A stretch of 64,000 bases of DNA from Blastococcus sp. HT6-4 (lineage in GTDB: Bacteria > Actinomycetota > Actinomycetes > Mycobacteriales > Geodermatophilaceae), in the NCBI RefSeq assembly GCF_039679125.1, contig NZ_CP155551.1:1798001-1862000 (forward strand), in the 5' to 3' direction. A model generated the notes under the pieces. That model saw nothing but the letters and a program-made list of their open reading frames with translations, ran no database searches and was not told the origin of the DNA. Below are positions 25,595 through 34,648 of the stretch, piece by piece; position 1 is the first letter of the stretch, and the number at the start of each line of letters is the position of its first letter. A program made the position numbers and the translations under genes.

Positions 25595-26371
25595 TCACCC
25601 GGTCATCAGCACCGCGATCGCGACCAGCCCGAGGGCGACGATCGCCGCGCGCAGCACCGCCGCGGGCAGCCGCCGGCCGTAGCGCGAGCTGACCGCCCCG
25701 CCGATGAGCGATCCCACCGACAGCAGCGCGGCGGCCCCCCAGTCGATGCGGTCGGGCGCGACGACCACGTAGGCGAGGGCGGCGACGGCGTTGACGGCCA
25801 GCGTCAGGACGTTCTTGAGCGCGTTCAGGCGCTGCAGCGGCTCGCGGAGGAGCAGCCCGAAGATGCCGATCTGCAGAACGCCCTGGCTCGCGGCGAAGTA
25901 GCCGCCGTAGCTGCCGGTGAAGTACGCGCCGACGAAGCAGGCGGCGAGCCGGCCACCCCGGACCGGCCGCGCGGTGCCGTCGTCCGGGTGGGCCGGGAGG
26001 TTGCGCTGTACCGCCGGCTGCAGGATCACCAGCACGACGGCGAGCCCGATGAGGACCGGCACGACCGTCTCGAACGCGGCGGCGGGCAGGGTCAGCAGCA
26101 GGAAGGCCCCGGTGAGCGCGCCGAGGACGGAGGCGGGCAGCAGCCGCAGGAGCAGCCGACGCTGGCCGCGCAGCTCGCGGCGGTAGCCGATCGAACCGCT
26201 GAGGTTCCCGGCGACCAGGCCGAGGGAGTTGCTGATGGTGGCCGGCACCGGTGGCAGCCCCACGGCCAGCAGGACCGGGAAGCTGACCAGGGTGCCCGAG
26301 CCCACGACGGCGTTGATGCCTCCGGCCGCGAAGCCGGCGGCGGCCACCGCGAGCATCTCCCAGCCGGTCAT
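25595..26371 (-). CDS. TauE/SafE family sulfite or sulfonate exporter
   Basis: 258 residues, eight or nine helices. GGINAVVGSGTLVSFPVLLAVGLPP (split here as GGINAVVGSG and FPVLLAVG) and the SNSLGL stretch are the N-terminal TauE/SafE signature; FTGSYGGYFAASQG is its second-half counterpart. Family members export sulfite, sulfoacetate or organosulfonates; the substrate here is unknown. ATG 26371 is chosen as the first Met before the first helix; no clear Shine-Dalgarno is seen. It is divergent from the flavin oxidoreductase gene. Confidence 0.86.
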   Translation of the reverse strand: MTGWEMLAVAAAGFAAGGINAVVGSGTLVSFPVLLAVGLPPVPATISNSLGLVAGNLSGSIGYRRELRGQRRLLLRLLPASVLGALTGAFLLLTLPAAAFETVVPVLIGLAVVLVILQPAVQRNLPAHPDDGTARPVRGGRLAACFVGAYFTGSYGGYFAASQGVLQIGIFGLLLREPLQRLNALKNVLTLAVNAVAALAYVVVAPDRIDWGAAALLSVGSLIGGAVSSRYGRRLPAAVLRAAIVALGLVAIAVLMTG

Positions 26372-26532
26372 GTGGACATCGCACGGAAGCGTCGCATGCC
26401 GCCGATCGCGACGGCCGCTGCCGTCGTGCCCGTCGGCTCGCACGCGGCGACGGGTCCCCCCGGTCGGGGTCGGCCGGTCCACCCGGCCCGGCTGAGGTCG
26501 CCGGGGCGCCGGAACTCCGGTAGGCATCGGGC

Positions 26533-27576
26533 ATGCCGGTGATCGGTTTCCACAACTCGCACGAGCAGGTGCACCCCGCGGCGCTGCTGGACGCCGTCCG
26601 GCACGCCGAGGAGGTGGGCTTCACCGCCGCCATGTGCTCGGACCACCTCACGCCCTGGAACCCGCGGCAGGGGGAGTCGGGGTTCGCCTGGTCGTGGCTG
26701 GGGGCCGCGATGGCCACCACGTCCCTGCCGTTCGGCGCGGTGAACGCGCCGGGCCAGCGCTACCACCCGGTGATCGTCGCCCAGGCGATCGCGACGCTGG
26801 GCGCGATGTTCCCGGGCCGGTTCTGGGTGGCGCTCGGCAGCGGCGAGGCGATGAACGAGCACGTCACCGGCGAGGTGTGGCCGCGCAAGGAGGTGCGCGA
26901 CGCCCGGCTGCGGGAGTGCGTCGACGTGATCCGCCGGCTGCTGGCCGGCGAGGAGGTCAGCCACGACGGGCTGGTCACCGTCGACCGGGCGATGATCTAC
27001 ACGCTGCCCGCGCAGCAGCCGGCGCTGATCGGTCCCGCGGTCAGCGTCGCCACGGCGCGCAACAACGCCGACTGGGCCGACGGGCTGGTGACCATCAACC
27101 AGCCGCACGACAAGCTCCGCGAGATGATCGCGGCCTACCGGGACGCCGGCGGCCAGGGGACGCTGGCGCTGCAGGTGCACGTGTCGTGGGATCCGGACCC
27201 CGACCGGGCACTGGCGATCGCCCACGACCAGTGGCGCAGCAACGTCTTCCCGCCCCCGCTGTGCTGGGACCTCGACAGCCCGGAGGCGTTCGAGCAGGCC
27301 AGCGCGCACGTGATGCCGGAGGACATGACCGGGCCGGTCCGCATCTCCGCCGACCTCGGGCAGCACACCGCCTGGCTGCAGGAGTACGTGGACCTGGGCT
27401 TCGACGAGATCTACCTGCACCACGTCGGGAAGGAGCAGCGGCCCTTCCTCGACGCGTTCGGCGAGCACGTCCTGCCGCAGCTGGGGGTCACCGCCCCGCC
27501 GCCGGCGGTCGCCATCGATCCGCCGGGCCCGGCCGAGAACCGCCGTCCGAACCTCGACCCGGTGCCGGCGCCGTGA
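26533..27576 (+). CDS. LLM-class flavin-dependent oxidoreductase (TIGR03885-like)
   Basis: 347 residues, luciferase-like TIM barrel. MPVIGFHNSHEQ at the start and GSGEAMNEHVTGEVWP at ~108-123 match the family called probable non-F420 flavinoid oxidoreductase (TIGR03885), related to F420-dependent glucose-6-phosphate dehydrogenase. The C-terminal ~40 residues are Pro-rich and probably disordered. TAGGCA lies six bases before the ATG (leaderless pattern). Its stop overlaps the start of the trehalose-synthase-like gene, so the two are translated together, which points to a sugar-linked redox role. Cofactor (FMN or F420) is not proven. Confidence 0.82.
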   Translation: MPVIGFHNSHEQVHPAALLDAVRHAEEVGFTAAMCSDHLTPWNPRQGESGFAWSWLGAAMATTSLPFGAVNAPGQRYHPVIVAQAIATLGAMFPGRFWVALGSGEAMNEHVTGEVWPRKEVRDARLRECVDVIRRLLAGEEVSHDGLVTVDRAMIYTLPAQQPALIGPAVSVATARNNADWADGLVTINQPHDKLREMIAAYRDAGGQGTLALQVHVSWDPDPDRALAIAHDQWRSNVFPPPLCWDLDSPEAFEQASAHVMPEDMTGPVRISADLGQHTAWLQEYVDLGFDEIYLHHVGKEQRPFLDAFGEHVLPQLGVTAPPPAVAIDPPGPAENRRPNLDPVPAP

Positions 27577-29240
27577 GGATTACCGACACCAGCGACCTGT
27601 GGTGGAAGAACGCCGTCGTCTACTGCCTGGACGTCGAGACCTACCTGGACTGGAACGACGACGGGATCGGCGACTTCGCCGGGCTCGCCCAGCGCATCGA
27701 CCACCTCGCCGACCTCGGCGTCACCTGCCTGTGGCTGATGCCCTTCTACCCGACGGCCGAGCGCGACGACGGCTACGACATCACCGACTACTACGGCGTC
27801 GACCCGCGGCTGGGCACGCTGGGCGACCTGGTGGAGGTGGTCCGGACGGCGGACGACCGCGGCATCCGGGTCATCGCCGACCTGGTGGTCAACCACACCT
27901 CCATCCACCACCCCTGGTTCCGGTCGGCCCGGTCGAGCAAGGACTCGCCGTTCCGCGACTGGTACGTGTGGCGTGCCGACGAGCCGCCGGACACCTCGGA
28001 CCAGGTGGTCTTCCCCGACCAGGAGGACAGCCTCTGGACCCGGACCGAGGAGACGGGGGAGTGGTACCTGCACCGCTTCTACAAGGAGCAGCCCGACCTG
28101 AACGTGGCCAACCCGAAGGTCCGCGACGAGGTCGCCAAGATCATGGGTTACTGGCTGCAGCTCGGGCTGTCGGGCTTCCGCGTCGACGCCGTCCCCTTCT
28201 TCCTGGAGACGCAGCCGGGTGACGACGGGCACTTCCCCGAGCCGCACGAGTACCTGCGCTCGCTGCGCTCCTTCCTCGGCCGCCGGGTCGGGGACGGCGT
28301 GCTGCTCGGCGAGGTGAACCTGCCGTTCGAGCAGCAGCTGGAGTTCTTCGGCGGCTCCGACGGGGACGAGCTGACCATGCTGTTCGACTTCGTCGGCATG
28401 CAGGCGCTCTACCTGTCGCTGGCGCGCGGGGACGCCGGCCCGGTCTCCACGGCGCTGACCGGCCGCCCGGAGGTGTCCTCCGACAGCCAGTGGGCGACCT
28501 TCGTCCGCAACCACGACGAGCTCACCCTGGACAAGCTCTCCGACGACGAGCGGGCCGAGGTGTTCGCCGCGTTCGGCCCGGAGGAGCGGATGCAGCTGTT
28601 CGGCCGGGGGTTGCGCCGCCGCCTGCCACCGATGCTCGACGGCGACCCGCGGCGGATCCGGATGGTCTACAGCCTGATGTTCTCGCTGCCCGGCACGCCG
28701 GTGCTCTTCTACGGCGAGGAGATCGGGATGGGGGAGGACCTCGACGCCAAGGGGCGGCTGGCCGTCCGCACCCCGATGCAGTGGACCAGCGGGCGCAACG
28801 GCGGGTTCTCCCTCGCCGAGCCCGACCAGCTGCCCGGCCCGGTGGTCGACGGCGGGTTCTCCCCGGAGTTCGTCAACGTCGCCGACCAGCGCCGCGACCC
28901 GGACTCGCTGCTGTCGTTCATGAAGCTGCTCGTCCGGCGCTACCGGGAGTCCCCGGAGCTCGGCTGGGGCACGTTCGAGGTGCTCGAGCAGCCGCACGCC
29001 GCGGTCCTCGCCCACCGCTGCGCCTGGGGCGACGCCGCGCTCGTCGCCGTGCACAACCTCGGCGCCGAACCGCGGTCGGTGCTCCTCCGGCTGCCCGACC
29101 TCGCCGGGGCCCGGCTCACCGACCTGCTGCAGGAGGGGACCACCGCGATCGAGGAGGACGGCACGGCGGAGGTGACGCTCGACGGGTACGGCTACCGCTG
29201 GCTGCGGGTGGTCCGGGAGGACAGCCGCCGGCTGCTGTGA
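27573..29240 (+). CDS. GH13 trehalose synthase-like alpha-amylase family protein
   Basis: 555 residues. The four GH13 regions are visible: DLVVNHTS (I), GFRVDAVPF with nucleophile Asp (II), LLGEVNLP with acid/base Glu (III) and FVRNHDEL (IV). The WWKNAVVYCLDVETYLDWNDDG opening and the RFYKEQPDLNVANP segment are those of the GH13_16 trehalose-synthase group, which interconverts maltose and trehalose. The distinctive opening and pairing with a TIGR03885-type protein suggest a divergent subgroup with perhaps other specificity. GTG 27573 overlaps the preceding stop (GTGA). Confidence 0.85.
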   Translation: MRITDTSDLWWKNAVVYCLDVETYLDWNDDGIGDFAGLAQRIDHLADLGVTCLWLMPFYPTAERDDGYDITDYYGVDPRLGTLGDLVEVVRTADDRGIRVIADLVVNHTSIHHPWFRSARSSKDSPFRDWYVWRADEPPDTSDQVVFPDQEDSLWTRTEETGEWYLHRFYKEQPDLNVANPKVRDEVAKIMGYWLQLGLSGFRVDAVPFFLETQPGDDGHFPEPHEYLRSLRSFLGRRVGDGVLLGEVNLPFEQQLEFFGGSDGDELTMLFDFVGMQALYLSLARGDAGPVSTALTGRPEVSSDSQWATFVRNHDELTLDKLSDDERAEVFAAFGPEERMQLFGRGLRRRLPPMLDGDPRRIRMVYSLMFSLPGTPVLFYGEEIGMGEDLDAKGRLAVRTPMQWTSGRNGGFSLAEPDQLPGPVVDGGFSPEFVNVADQRRDPDSLLSFMKLLVRRYRESPELGWGTFEVLEQPHAAVLAHRCAWGDAALVAVHNLGAEPRSVLLRLPDLAGARLTDLLQEGTTAIEEDGTAEVTLDGYGYRWLRVVREDSRRLL

Positions 29241-29418
29241 GCGGAGCGACCCGGAAGGTGCTGTAGGCGTGGCGGTGGCTGCGCGCGCGTGCCCGACTAC
29301 CGCTTGACCAGGGCTCCGGCATGTCGGGGCGGTGAGGGATGACCCACGTGCGCCGGGCGGGGTGTCCTGCGCCCATCGTGGTGCCGCAGTGCCTAGCGTG
29401 GCCGGTGAGGTGAGTGCG

Positions 29419-30006
29419 ATGACCGAACGGAACCAGACCATGTCCCTGCCCAAGGCCGGTGCCGACGGCGCCGGTGCCGCCGGCGCCTCTGCTGCCGGTG
29501 CCTCCGCCGCCGGAGCCGCTCCGGGAGCCGCCGCTGTACCGCCGCTGCCGGAGGCGACGCCGGTGCCGGCGGACGGCGACGGCGCCGCGGCGGGCCCGCA
29601 GCAGGTGAACCCGCACGCGACCGCGCCGGTGAGCGTGCGCCCCGCCCCCCGCGGGCCGCGCCGGGGACCGCTGACCATCATGGGGCCGTGGGCGCCGGTG
29701 GCCGGCGGGGTGCTGGGTCTCCTGGTGGGCCTGATCGCGGTGCTCCTGCTCGCGGGATCGGCGGACACCTTCGAAAGCCGGCTGGCGCTGGTCTTCGGCG
29801 TCGTCGGCCTGGGTCTGCTCGGCGCCGCCGGCGTCCTGCTCGCCGACGAGGTGCGGATCGTGCGGCAGCGCTCGCGCGAGGTCACCGTGCGCCCGCAGTG
29901 GGTGGAGGCCACCGCCGGCCTCGTCAACGGCCTGACCCCGGCCCGGCTGCTGCTGGTGGTCAGCGCCTTCGTGCTGTTCCTGTCCGCCTACGTCGCCCGG
30001 GGCTGA
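29419..30006 (+). CDS. Membrane protein with Ala/Gly/Pro-rich N-terminal tail
   Basis: 195 residues. Residues ~10-85 are low-complexity Ala/Gly/Pro; then three hydrophobic helices (~91-112, ~122-142, ~172-192) separated by charged loops (DEVRIVRQRSREVTVRP). I do not recognise the family; it looks like a small actinobacterial integral membrane protein with a disordered cytoplasmic tail. ATG 29419 is preceded by GGTGAG with good spacing. No operon partner: the upstream gene ends ~180 bases earlier and the downstream gene is convergent. Confidence 0.65.
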   Translation: MTERNQTMSLPKAGADGAGAAGASAAGASAAGAAPGAAAVPPLPEATPVPADGDGAAAGPQQVNPHATAPVSVRPAPRGPRRGPLTIMGPWAPVAGGVLGLLVGLIAVLLLAGSADTFESRLALVFGVVGLGLLGAAGVLLADEVRIVRQRSREVTVRPQWVEATAGLVNGLTPARLLLVVSAFVLFLSAYVARG

Positions 30007-30045
30007 TCACCGGGCGACGGAGCGCGGCCCGGGGGCGACCCGGGG

Positions 30046-30819
30046 TCAGGAGTAGGCCTGGACGGCCAGGTAGGCGGCCAGGCCCAGCCCCGCGGCCGCG
30101 ATGACCCGGCGCAGCGCGACCTGCGGTGCCCGGCGCACGACGCGAGGGCCCAGGAGCGATCCGCCGAGGAGGCCGGCGGCCAGCGGCAGGGCGGCCGACC
30201 AGGCGATCGAGGCGAAGAGCACGAAGCCCAGTGCGGCGACCGTGTTCGCCACGCCCAGGACCACGTTGCGCATGGCGTTGCTCCGGGGCAGCCCCTCCCC
30301 GGTGGTGAGCAGGAAGGTGGCGAGCATCAGCACCCCGGCCGCTGCGCCGAAGTAGCCGCCGTAGACCGAGATGGCGAAGACCGCCCCGGGGAGCCACCAC
30401 TGGTCGCGGTGCGGGTGGGCGGCGTGCGCCAGGACACCCCGTACGGCGAGCTCCCGCGGTGGTGGCTGCACCAGGATGGCCACCGACGCCCCGCCGATGA
30501 GCCACGGCACGATGCGCTCGAAGGCGTCCGTCGGCGTGAGCAGCAGCAGCAGTGCCCCGGCGGCTCCACCCAGCACCGCGGCGGCCGCCAGCGGGACCAG
30601 GCGTCTGCCCTGGCCGGTGAGCTCGGGCCGCGAGGCGCTCACCGAGCCGACACCGGTCAGCACCAGCGCCGCGGTGTTCGTGACGTTCGCGGTGACCGGG
30701 GACAGGCCGGTCGCCAGCAGCGCGGGGTAGCTGATCAGGGACGCCAGCCCGGCGATGCTGCCGGTGAGGCCGGCACCCACGCCGGCCAGCACCAGCAGGG
30801 CGAACTCCCAGACGCTCAC
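30046..30819 (-). CDS. TauE/SafE family exporter (second copy)
   Basis: 257 residues with about eight helices. GAGLTGSIAGLASLISYPALL and NVTNTAALVLTG form the N-terminal signature; SVYGGYFGAAAGVLMLA is the second-half repeat. It is clearly TauE/SafE but divergent from the copy at 25595-26371, with a different N-terminal motif. Substrate unknown. GTG 30819 directly precedes the first helix; a TTG 63 bases upstream would add a very Arg/Asp-rich segment and is less likely. Confidence 0.84.
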   Translation of the reverse strand: MSVWEFALLVLAGVGAGLTGSIAGLASLISYPALLATGLSPVTANVTNTAALVLTGVGSVSASRPELTGQGRRLVPLAAAAVLGGAAGALLLLLTPTDAFERIVPWLIGGASVAILVQPPPRELAVRGVLAHAAHPHRDQWWLPGAVFAISVYGGYFGAAAGVLMLATFLLTTGEGLPRSNAMRNVVLGVANTVAALGFVLFASIAWSAALPLAAGLLGGSLLGPRVVRRAPQVALRRVIAAAGLGLAAYLAVQAYS

Positions 30820-30961
30820 CGCGACACCGGTGCCGCGATCGCCACCACGGTCCCCGCGGTCGCGACGGCGGTCGTCTCGCAACCGGTCATGCGTCCATCA
30901 CGACGAAGCCTGGCACGTCGCGTCCGGTCCGCGTCCGGGAGGTGACCCGACGATCCGGTCA

Positions 30962-30991
30962 CGCCCTCGGGGCTGTCACGCCCCGACGGCG
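30962..30991 (-). terminator. Terminator of the second tct/usp operon
   Basis: TCGGGGC (30967-30973) pairs perfectly with GCCCCGA (30980-30986) across a six-base loop; beyond one mismatch the stem extends by CGCC/GGCG to 30962-30991. It lies just beyond the stop of the universal stress protein gene on the minus strand. Confidence 0.6.
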
Positions 30992-30995
30992 TCTC

Positions 30996-31385
30996 TCAGG
31001 GCTTGACCGCGAGAACCGGGCGGTCGGCGTCGAGGAGGATCCGCTGAGCGCTGCTGCCCATCAGCAGCTTGCCGACCGGCGAGCGTCTGCGCAGACCGAT
31101 CACGATCACCGAGGCGTCGGTCTCGCGAGCCACGCGCAGGACCTCGTCGGCCACCTCGCCGTCGTGTGCGCCCTGCCGAATCTCGAGCGCGACGGCGGCC
31201 TGCTCGGCCCGGGCGGTCATGTCGCGGACGGTGTTCTCGTCGGCGACGTCCACGCTGACCGGGGCCCCGCTGCGCGGTGAGTTGAGCACCAGGACCCCTT
31301 CCCCGCGGCGCGAAGCCTCGGCGAGCCCGGCGGCGAACGCCGCCCGGCCCTCCGGGGTGGGGACGAATCCGACGAGGACGGTCAT
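30996..31385 (-). CDS. Universal stress protein (UspA family), coupled to tctA
   Basis: 129 residues, one Usp domain. The ATP-binding-type motif near the C-terminus is recognisable as IVIGLRRRSPVGKLLMGSSAQRILLDADRPVLAVKP (G-x2-R-x9-G-S type). Start ATG 31385 has AAGGAG five bases upstream and its ATGA overlaps the tctA stop, so it is translated from the transporter mRNA as the last gene of tctC-tctB-tctA-usp. Fusion or coupling of Usp domains with transporters is known in other families; here it suggests nucleotide-responsive control of carboxylate uptake. Confidence 0.9.
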   Translation of the reverse strand: MTVLVGFVPTPEGRAAFAAGLAEASRRGEGVLVLNSPRSGAPVSVDVADENTVRDMTARAEQAAVALEIRQGAHDGEVADEVLRVARETDASVIVIGLRRRSPVGKLLMGSSAQRILLDADRPVLAVKP

Positions 31386-32899
31386 ACGGGCTCCTTGACG
31401 GGACGGTCGGAGGTCTCCGCCCGTCGACGGGCGAGCAACCGGGACAACAGGGGTCCGAGGGCGACGAGGACGAAGAGGACGAGCAGGGTTCCGGAGATCG
31501 GGCGGGTGAGGAACCCGGTGGGGTCGCCCTCGAAGATGAGCAGCGAGCGGCGCAGGTTGCTCTCCAGGAGCGACCCGAGCACGAAGGCCAGCACGAGCGG
31601 CCCCGGATCGAAGCCCAGCTTCTTCATCAGGTAGCCGAGCACGCCGAACACGATGACGAGGCCGATGTCGAAGACGCTGTTGCGGACGGTGTAGACCCCG
31701 ACCAGCGTGATCATCACGGTGATCGGTGCCAGGACGGTGGCGCGGACCCGCAGGATGCGGACGAACAGGCCCACCAGCGGGATGCTCATGATCAGCAGCA
31801 GGATGTTGCCGATGTACATGGAGTTGATGACGCCCCAGAACAGTTCCGGGTCCTCCTCGACCAGCCGCGGTCCGGGCGTCACGCCCTGGATCAGCAGGGC
31901 GCCGAAGATCACGGCCATCGTGGCGTTCGCCGGGATGCCCAGGGTCAGCAGCGGGATGAACGACGAGGTGGCCGCGGCGTTGTTGGCCGATTCGGGGCCG
32001 GCGACCCCCTCGATCGCGCCCTTGCCGAACCGCTCGGGGGTCTTGGACCGGCGCTTCTCCATCGAGTAGGCGGCCAGGGAGGACAGCGTCGCCCCACCGC
32101 CGGGGAGGATGCCGAGGAAGAAGCCGAGCACCGAGCCCCGGCCGATCGCGCCGGAGGACTGGCGCAGGTCCTTGCGGGAGGGCCACACGTTCGCGACGGT
32201 CGACGGCGCCTGCACCGCCCGGTGGCGCTCCTCCAGGTTGTAGAGGATCTCCCCGAGACCGAACAGGCCCATGGCGATCGGGACGAAGTCCAGGCCGTCG
32301 GCGAGGTTGAGGTTGTCGAATGTGAAGCGCTCCGCGCCGGTGAAGGCGTCCCGGCCGACCGTCGCCAGCAGCAGGCCGGCGGCGGCGGCGATCAGCGCCT
32401 TGACCCGGTCGCCGCTGCTGATCGTGGAGACGAGCAGGATGCCGAGCAGCGCCAGTGCGGTGTACTCGGGCGGGCCGAAGTCCAGGGCGAAGCTCGCCAC
32501 CAGTGGGGCGACGAAGGACAGCGCCACGATCGACACGGTCCCGCCGATGAACGAGCCGATGGCGGCGATACCCAGCGCGGTCCCGGCCTTCCCCTGCCTG
32601 GCCATGGCATAGCCGTCGAAGACGGTCACCACGGTCGAGGCTTCACCGGGCAGCTTGAGCAGCACCGAGGTGATCGTCCCGCCGTACTGGGCGCCGTAGA
32701 AGATGCCGGCCAGCATGATGATGGACGTCACCGGCTCGAGGCCGATGGTGAGCGGCAGCAGGATGGCGATGGTCGCCGCCGGTCCGAGGCCGGGGAGGAC
32801 GCCGATCAGCATGCCGACCAGGACGCCGATCAGGCAGTAGAGCAGGTTCGTGGGCTCGAGGACGACGAAGAAGCCGTTCAGCACTGGGGCCAGGTCCAC
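31382..32899 (-). CDS. tctA: Tripartite tricarboxylate transporter large permease (system 2)
   Basis: 505 residues, about twelve helices, with TctA motifs GVLPGLGPAATIAILLPL, GIFYGAQYGGTITSVLLKLPGE and GVAGPESANNAAATSS. The transport subunit of the second TctCBA system. Its predicted position in a regulon with aldarate catabolic genes (shared promoter element, adjacent LysR gene) suggests it carries glucarate/galactarate rather than citrate. Overlaps the usp gene by four bases and follows tctB after ten. Confidence 0.94.
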   Translation of the reverse strand: MDLAPVLNGFFVVLEPTNLLYCLIGVLVGMLIGVLPGLGPAATIAILLPLTIGLEPVTSIIMLAGIFYGAQYGGTITSVLLKLPGEASTVVTVFDGYAMARQGKAGTALGIAAIGSFIGGTVSIVALSFVAPLVASFALDFGPPEYTALALLGILLVSTISSGDRVKALIAAAAGLLLATVGRDAFTGAERFTFDNLNLADGLDFVPIAMGLFGLGEILYNLEERHRAVQAPSTVANVWPSRKDLRQSSGAIGRGSVLGFFLGILPGGGATLSSLAAYSMEKRRSKTPERFGKGAIEGVAGPESANNAAATSSFIPLLTLGIPANATMAVIFGALLIQGVTPGPRLVEEDPELFWGVINSMYIGNILLLIMSIPLVGLFVRILRVRATVLAPITVMITLVGVYTVRNSVFDIGLVIVFGVLGYLMKKLGFDPGPLVLAFVLGSLLESNLRRSLLIFEGDPTGFLTRPISGTLLVLFVLVALGPLLSRLLARRRAETSDRPVKEPV

Positions 32900-32909
32900 C
32901 GGGAACTCC

Positions 32910-33509
32910 CTAGAACAGGTGCGGGATCGGGACCGAGAGGGCCACGACGAAGACCAGGTAGAAGGCGGCCACCACGCCGAGGGTGAGCCCGGCCGACAGG
33001 CGCCAGCTCTCCCGGCCCAGGAACCGCAGCCACACGAAGACGAGCACGGCGGCGGGGATCTCGAACCCGATGACGCCGATGACGGCGACGAAGCCCACCA
33101 TCGTGGCCACCCCCGCCACCACGAGCCAGCTGGCGCGGGTGAACCTCTCCGCGTCGGCGGTCCGCCGGGCCAGGGGCAGCAGCCCGAGGCCGAGGGCGAT
33201 CAGCACGACGCTGATGAGGAAGGGCCAGGTGCCACCGGCCGGGGTGGATGTGCTGCCGATACCGAGGCCGATCGAGCCGGCCATCGCCGCGATGCCGAAG
33301 GCCACGACGACGAGGGCGATGACCACGTTCGCCAGGGGACCGGCCGGGGGCGGGCGATCCTCGTCGGACATCTCGGCGGCGAGGTCGTCGGCGTCGGCGA
33401 CCGTCGGGTCCTCGTGCAGCCGCTCGACGAGGCCCGCCGGGCCGGTCCCGGCGGCCGTCTGGCCGCCGGGACCGGTGGGGCGGTGCGCCCCGTCGGGAGC
33501 AGAGCTCAC
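32910..33509 (-). CDS. tctB: Tripartite tricarboxylate transporter small membrane subunit (system 2)
   Basis: 199 residues, larger than system 1 TctB because of a ~65-residue acidic cytoplasmic N-terminal tail (EDPTVADADDLAAEMSDEDR). Four helices follow; GTWPFLISVVLIALGLGLLPL and FLGRESW are TctB-like. GTG 33509 overlaps the tctC stop (GTGA). It should pair with the adjacent TctA. The tail has no recognised motif. Confidence 0.85.
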   Translation of the reverse strand: MSSAPDGAHRPTGPGGQTAAGTGPAGLVERLHEDPTVADADDLAAEMSDEDRPPPAGPLANVVIALVVVAFGIAAMAGSIGLGIGSTSTPAGGTWPFLISVVLIALGLGLLPLARRTADAERFTRASWLVVAGVATMVGFVAVIGVIGFEIPAAVLVFVWLRFLGRESWRLSAGLTLGVVAAFYLVFVVALSVPIPHLF

Positions 33510-34516
33510 TGCGCTCCGCCGAGGTCGATGCCGTACTCGTCGACCAGGCTGCGGTAGCTCTCCAGGTTCTCCGTCCACCGCTGCTGCAGCTCTTCGCCGT
33601 CGATCTCGTTCGGCGTCAGCAGGTTGTTCTCGTTGAACTGCTGGTACTGTTCGGTCTCGAAAACGGCCTGGGTCGCCTCCTGCAGCTGGTCGACGATCTC
33701 CTCGGGCGTGCCCTCGGGGGCCACGAGCGCCCGCGACTGCTGCACCGGCACGTCGTAGCCGGCCTCGATCGCGGTCGGCGTGTCCGGCAGGTACTCCGGC
33801 CGCTCCTCGGCGAACGTCACCAGCGGGACGAGCTCGCCGGACTCGATCTGCTCGATCGCCTCGCCGAGCTGGATGGAGCCGACGTCGACCTGCCCGCCGA
33901 GCACGGCGGTCAGGGTGGGGGATCCGCCGTCGAAGGGGACGGCGGTCGCCTCCACGTCGAGCTGGTTGAACAGCAGCTCCGAGGACAGCTGGCTGCCCGT
34001 GCCGACGCCGGCGGTCCCGTAGGTGACCGTCCGGTCGGCGTTCGCCACGTCCTCGAGGGAGGTGAAGCCGGTGCTCGGGCTGGTGACCAGGACGTAGTCG
34101 TCGAGCGAGAGGCCCGTGATGACCTCGAAGTCGTTGATGTCCACGACCTCGTCCTCGGACACCGCCATCGGGGTGATGTAGGCGAGGCTGCCGTTGATGA
34201 CCATCAGGGTCTGGCCGTCGGGTTCCGCGGAGAGGAACTGCTGGGCGGCCACCGCGCCGTTGGCCCCGGGCCGGTTCTCCACGCTGACCGGGACGCCGAG
34301 CTCGTCGGACAGCCCGTCGGCGACGGCGCGGCCGATGAGGTCGGTGCTGCCGCCGGGGTCGAAGCCGACCAGGATGGTGATCGGGCCATCGGGGAAGGAC
34401 TCGGCGTCGGCGGACTCGCCGCCGCCGAGGTTGCCCCCGCAGGCGGTCAGGGCGAGGGCCGTGGCCACGCCGAGACCCGCCGCGGCTCCGCGGCGCACCC
34501 GGTGCATCTGGGTCAT
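33506..34516 (-). CDS. tctC: Tripartite tricarboxylate transporter solute-binding lipoprotein (system 2)
   Basis: 336 residues. Signal peptide with lipobox LALTAC (Cys26), then a TctC receptor fold: ITILVGFDPGGSTDLIGRAV, VENRPGANGAVAAQ, VPFDGGSPTLTAVLGG and VAPEGTPEEI. First gene of the operon; GAGGAG precedes ATG 34516 by six bases. A promoter-like element shared with the aldarate operon lies ~60 bases upstream. The likely ligand is an aldarate or related hydroxy-diacid (inference from regulation and neighbours). Confidence 0.92.
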   Translation of the reverse strand: MTQMHRVRRGAAAGLGVATALALTACGGNLGGGESADAESFPDGPITILVGFDPGGSTDLIGRAVADGLSDELGVPVSVENRPGANGAVAAQQFLSAEPDGQTLMVINGSLAYITPMAVSEDEVVDINDFEVITGLSLDDYVLVTSPSTGFTSLEDVANADRTVTYGTAGVGTGSQLSSELLFNQLDVEATAVPFDGGSPTLTAVLGGQVDVGSIQLGEAIEQIESGELVPLVTFAEERPEYLPDTPTAIEAGYDVPVQQSRALVAPEGTPEEIVDQLQEATQAVFETEQYQQFNENNLLTPNEIDGEELQQRWTENLESYRSLVDEYGIDLGGAQ

Positions 34517-34584
34517 CTGTGTCTCCTCGTCGAGAGCCCGGTCGGAGGGTTCCGACGCTGTGAGGGCGGTCACTCGGTGCGGCG

Positions 34585-34615
34585 ACTGTATGGGCGGTCT
34601 TCCATGCCTGTCCAA
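34585..34615 (-). promoter_or_regulatory. Promoter-like element of tctC system 2, shared with kdgD operon
   Basis: On the minus strand TTGGACAGGCAT (34604-34615) is followed by TACAGT (34585-34590), with 19 bases between TTGGAC and TACAGT. The kdgD upstream region has TTGGACATGCAT and TACCGT with the same 19-base spacing. The element would give a leader of ~60 bases in both cases. Confidence 0.5.
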
Positions 34616-34648
34616 AACCGATGCTGCATTGATTGATACCTTGTCGGT

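Noticed and set aside
23087..32899. Recent duplication of tctCBA
   Set aside because: The two sets share motifs only; TctB sizes (153 and 199 residues), the usp gene and promoter regions differ, so they are long-diverged paralogues.
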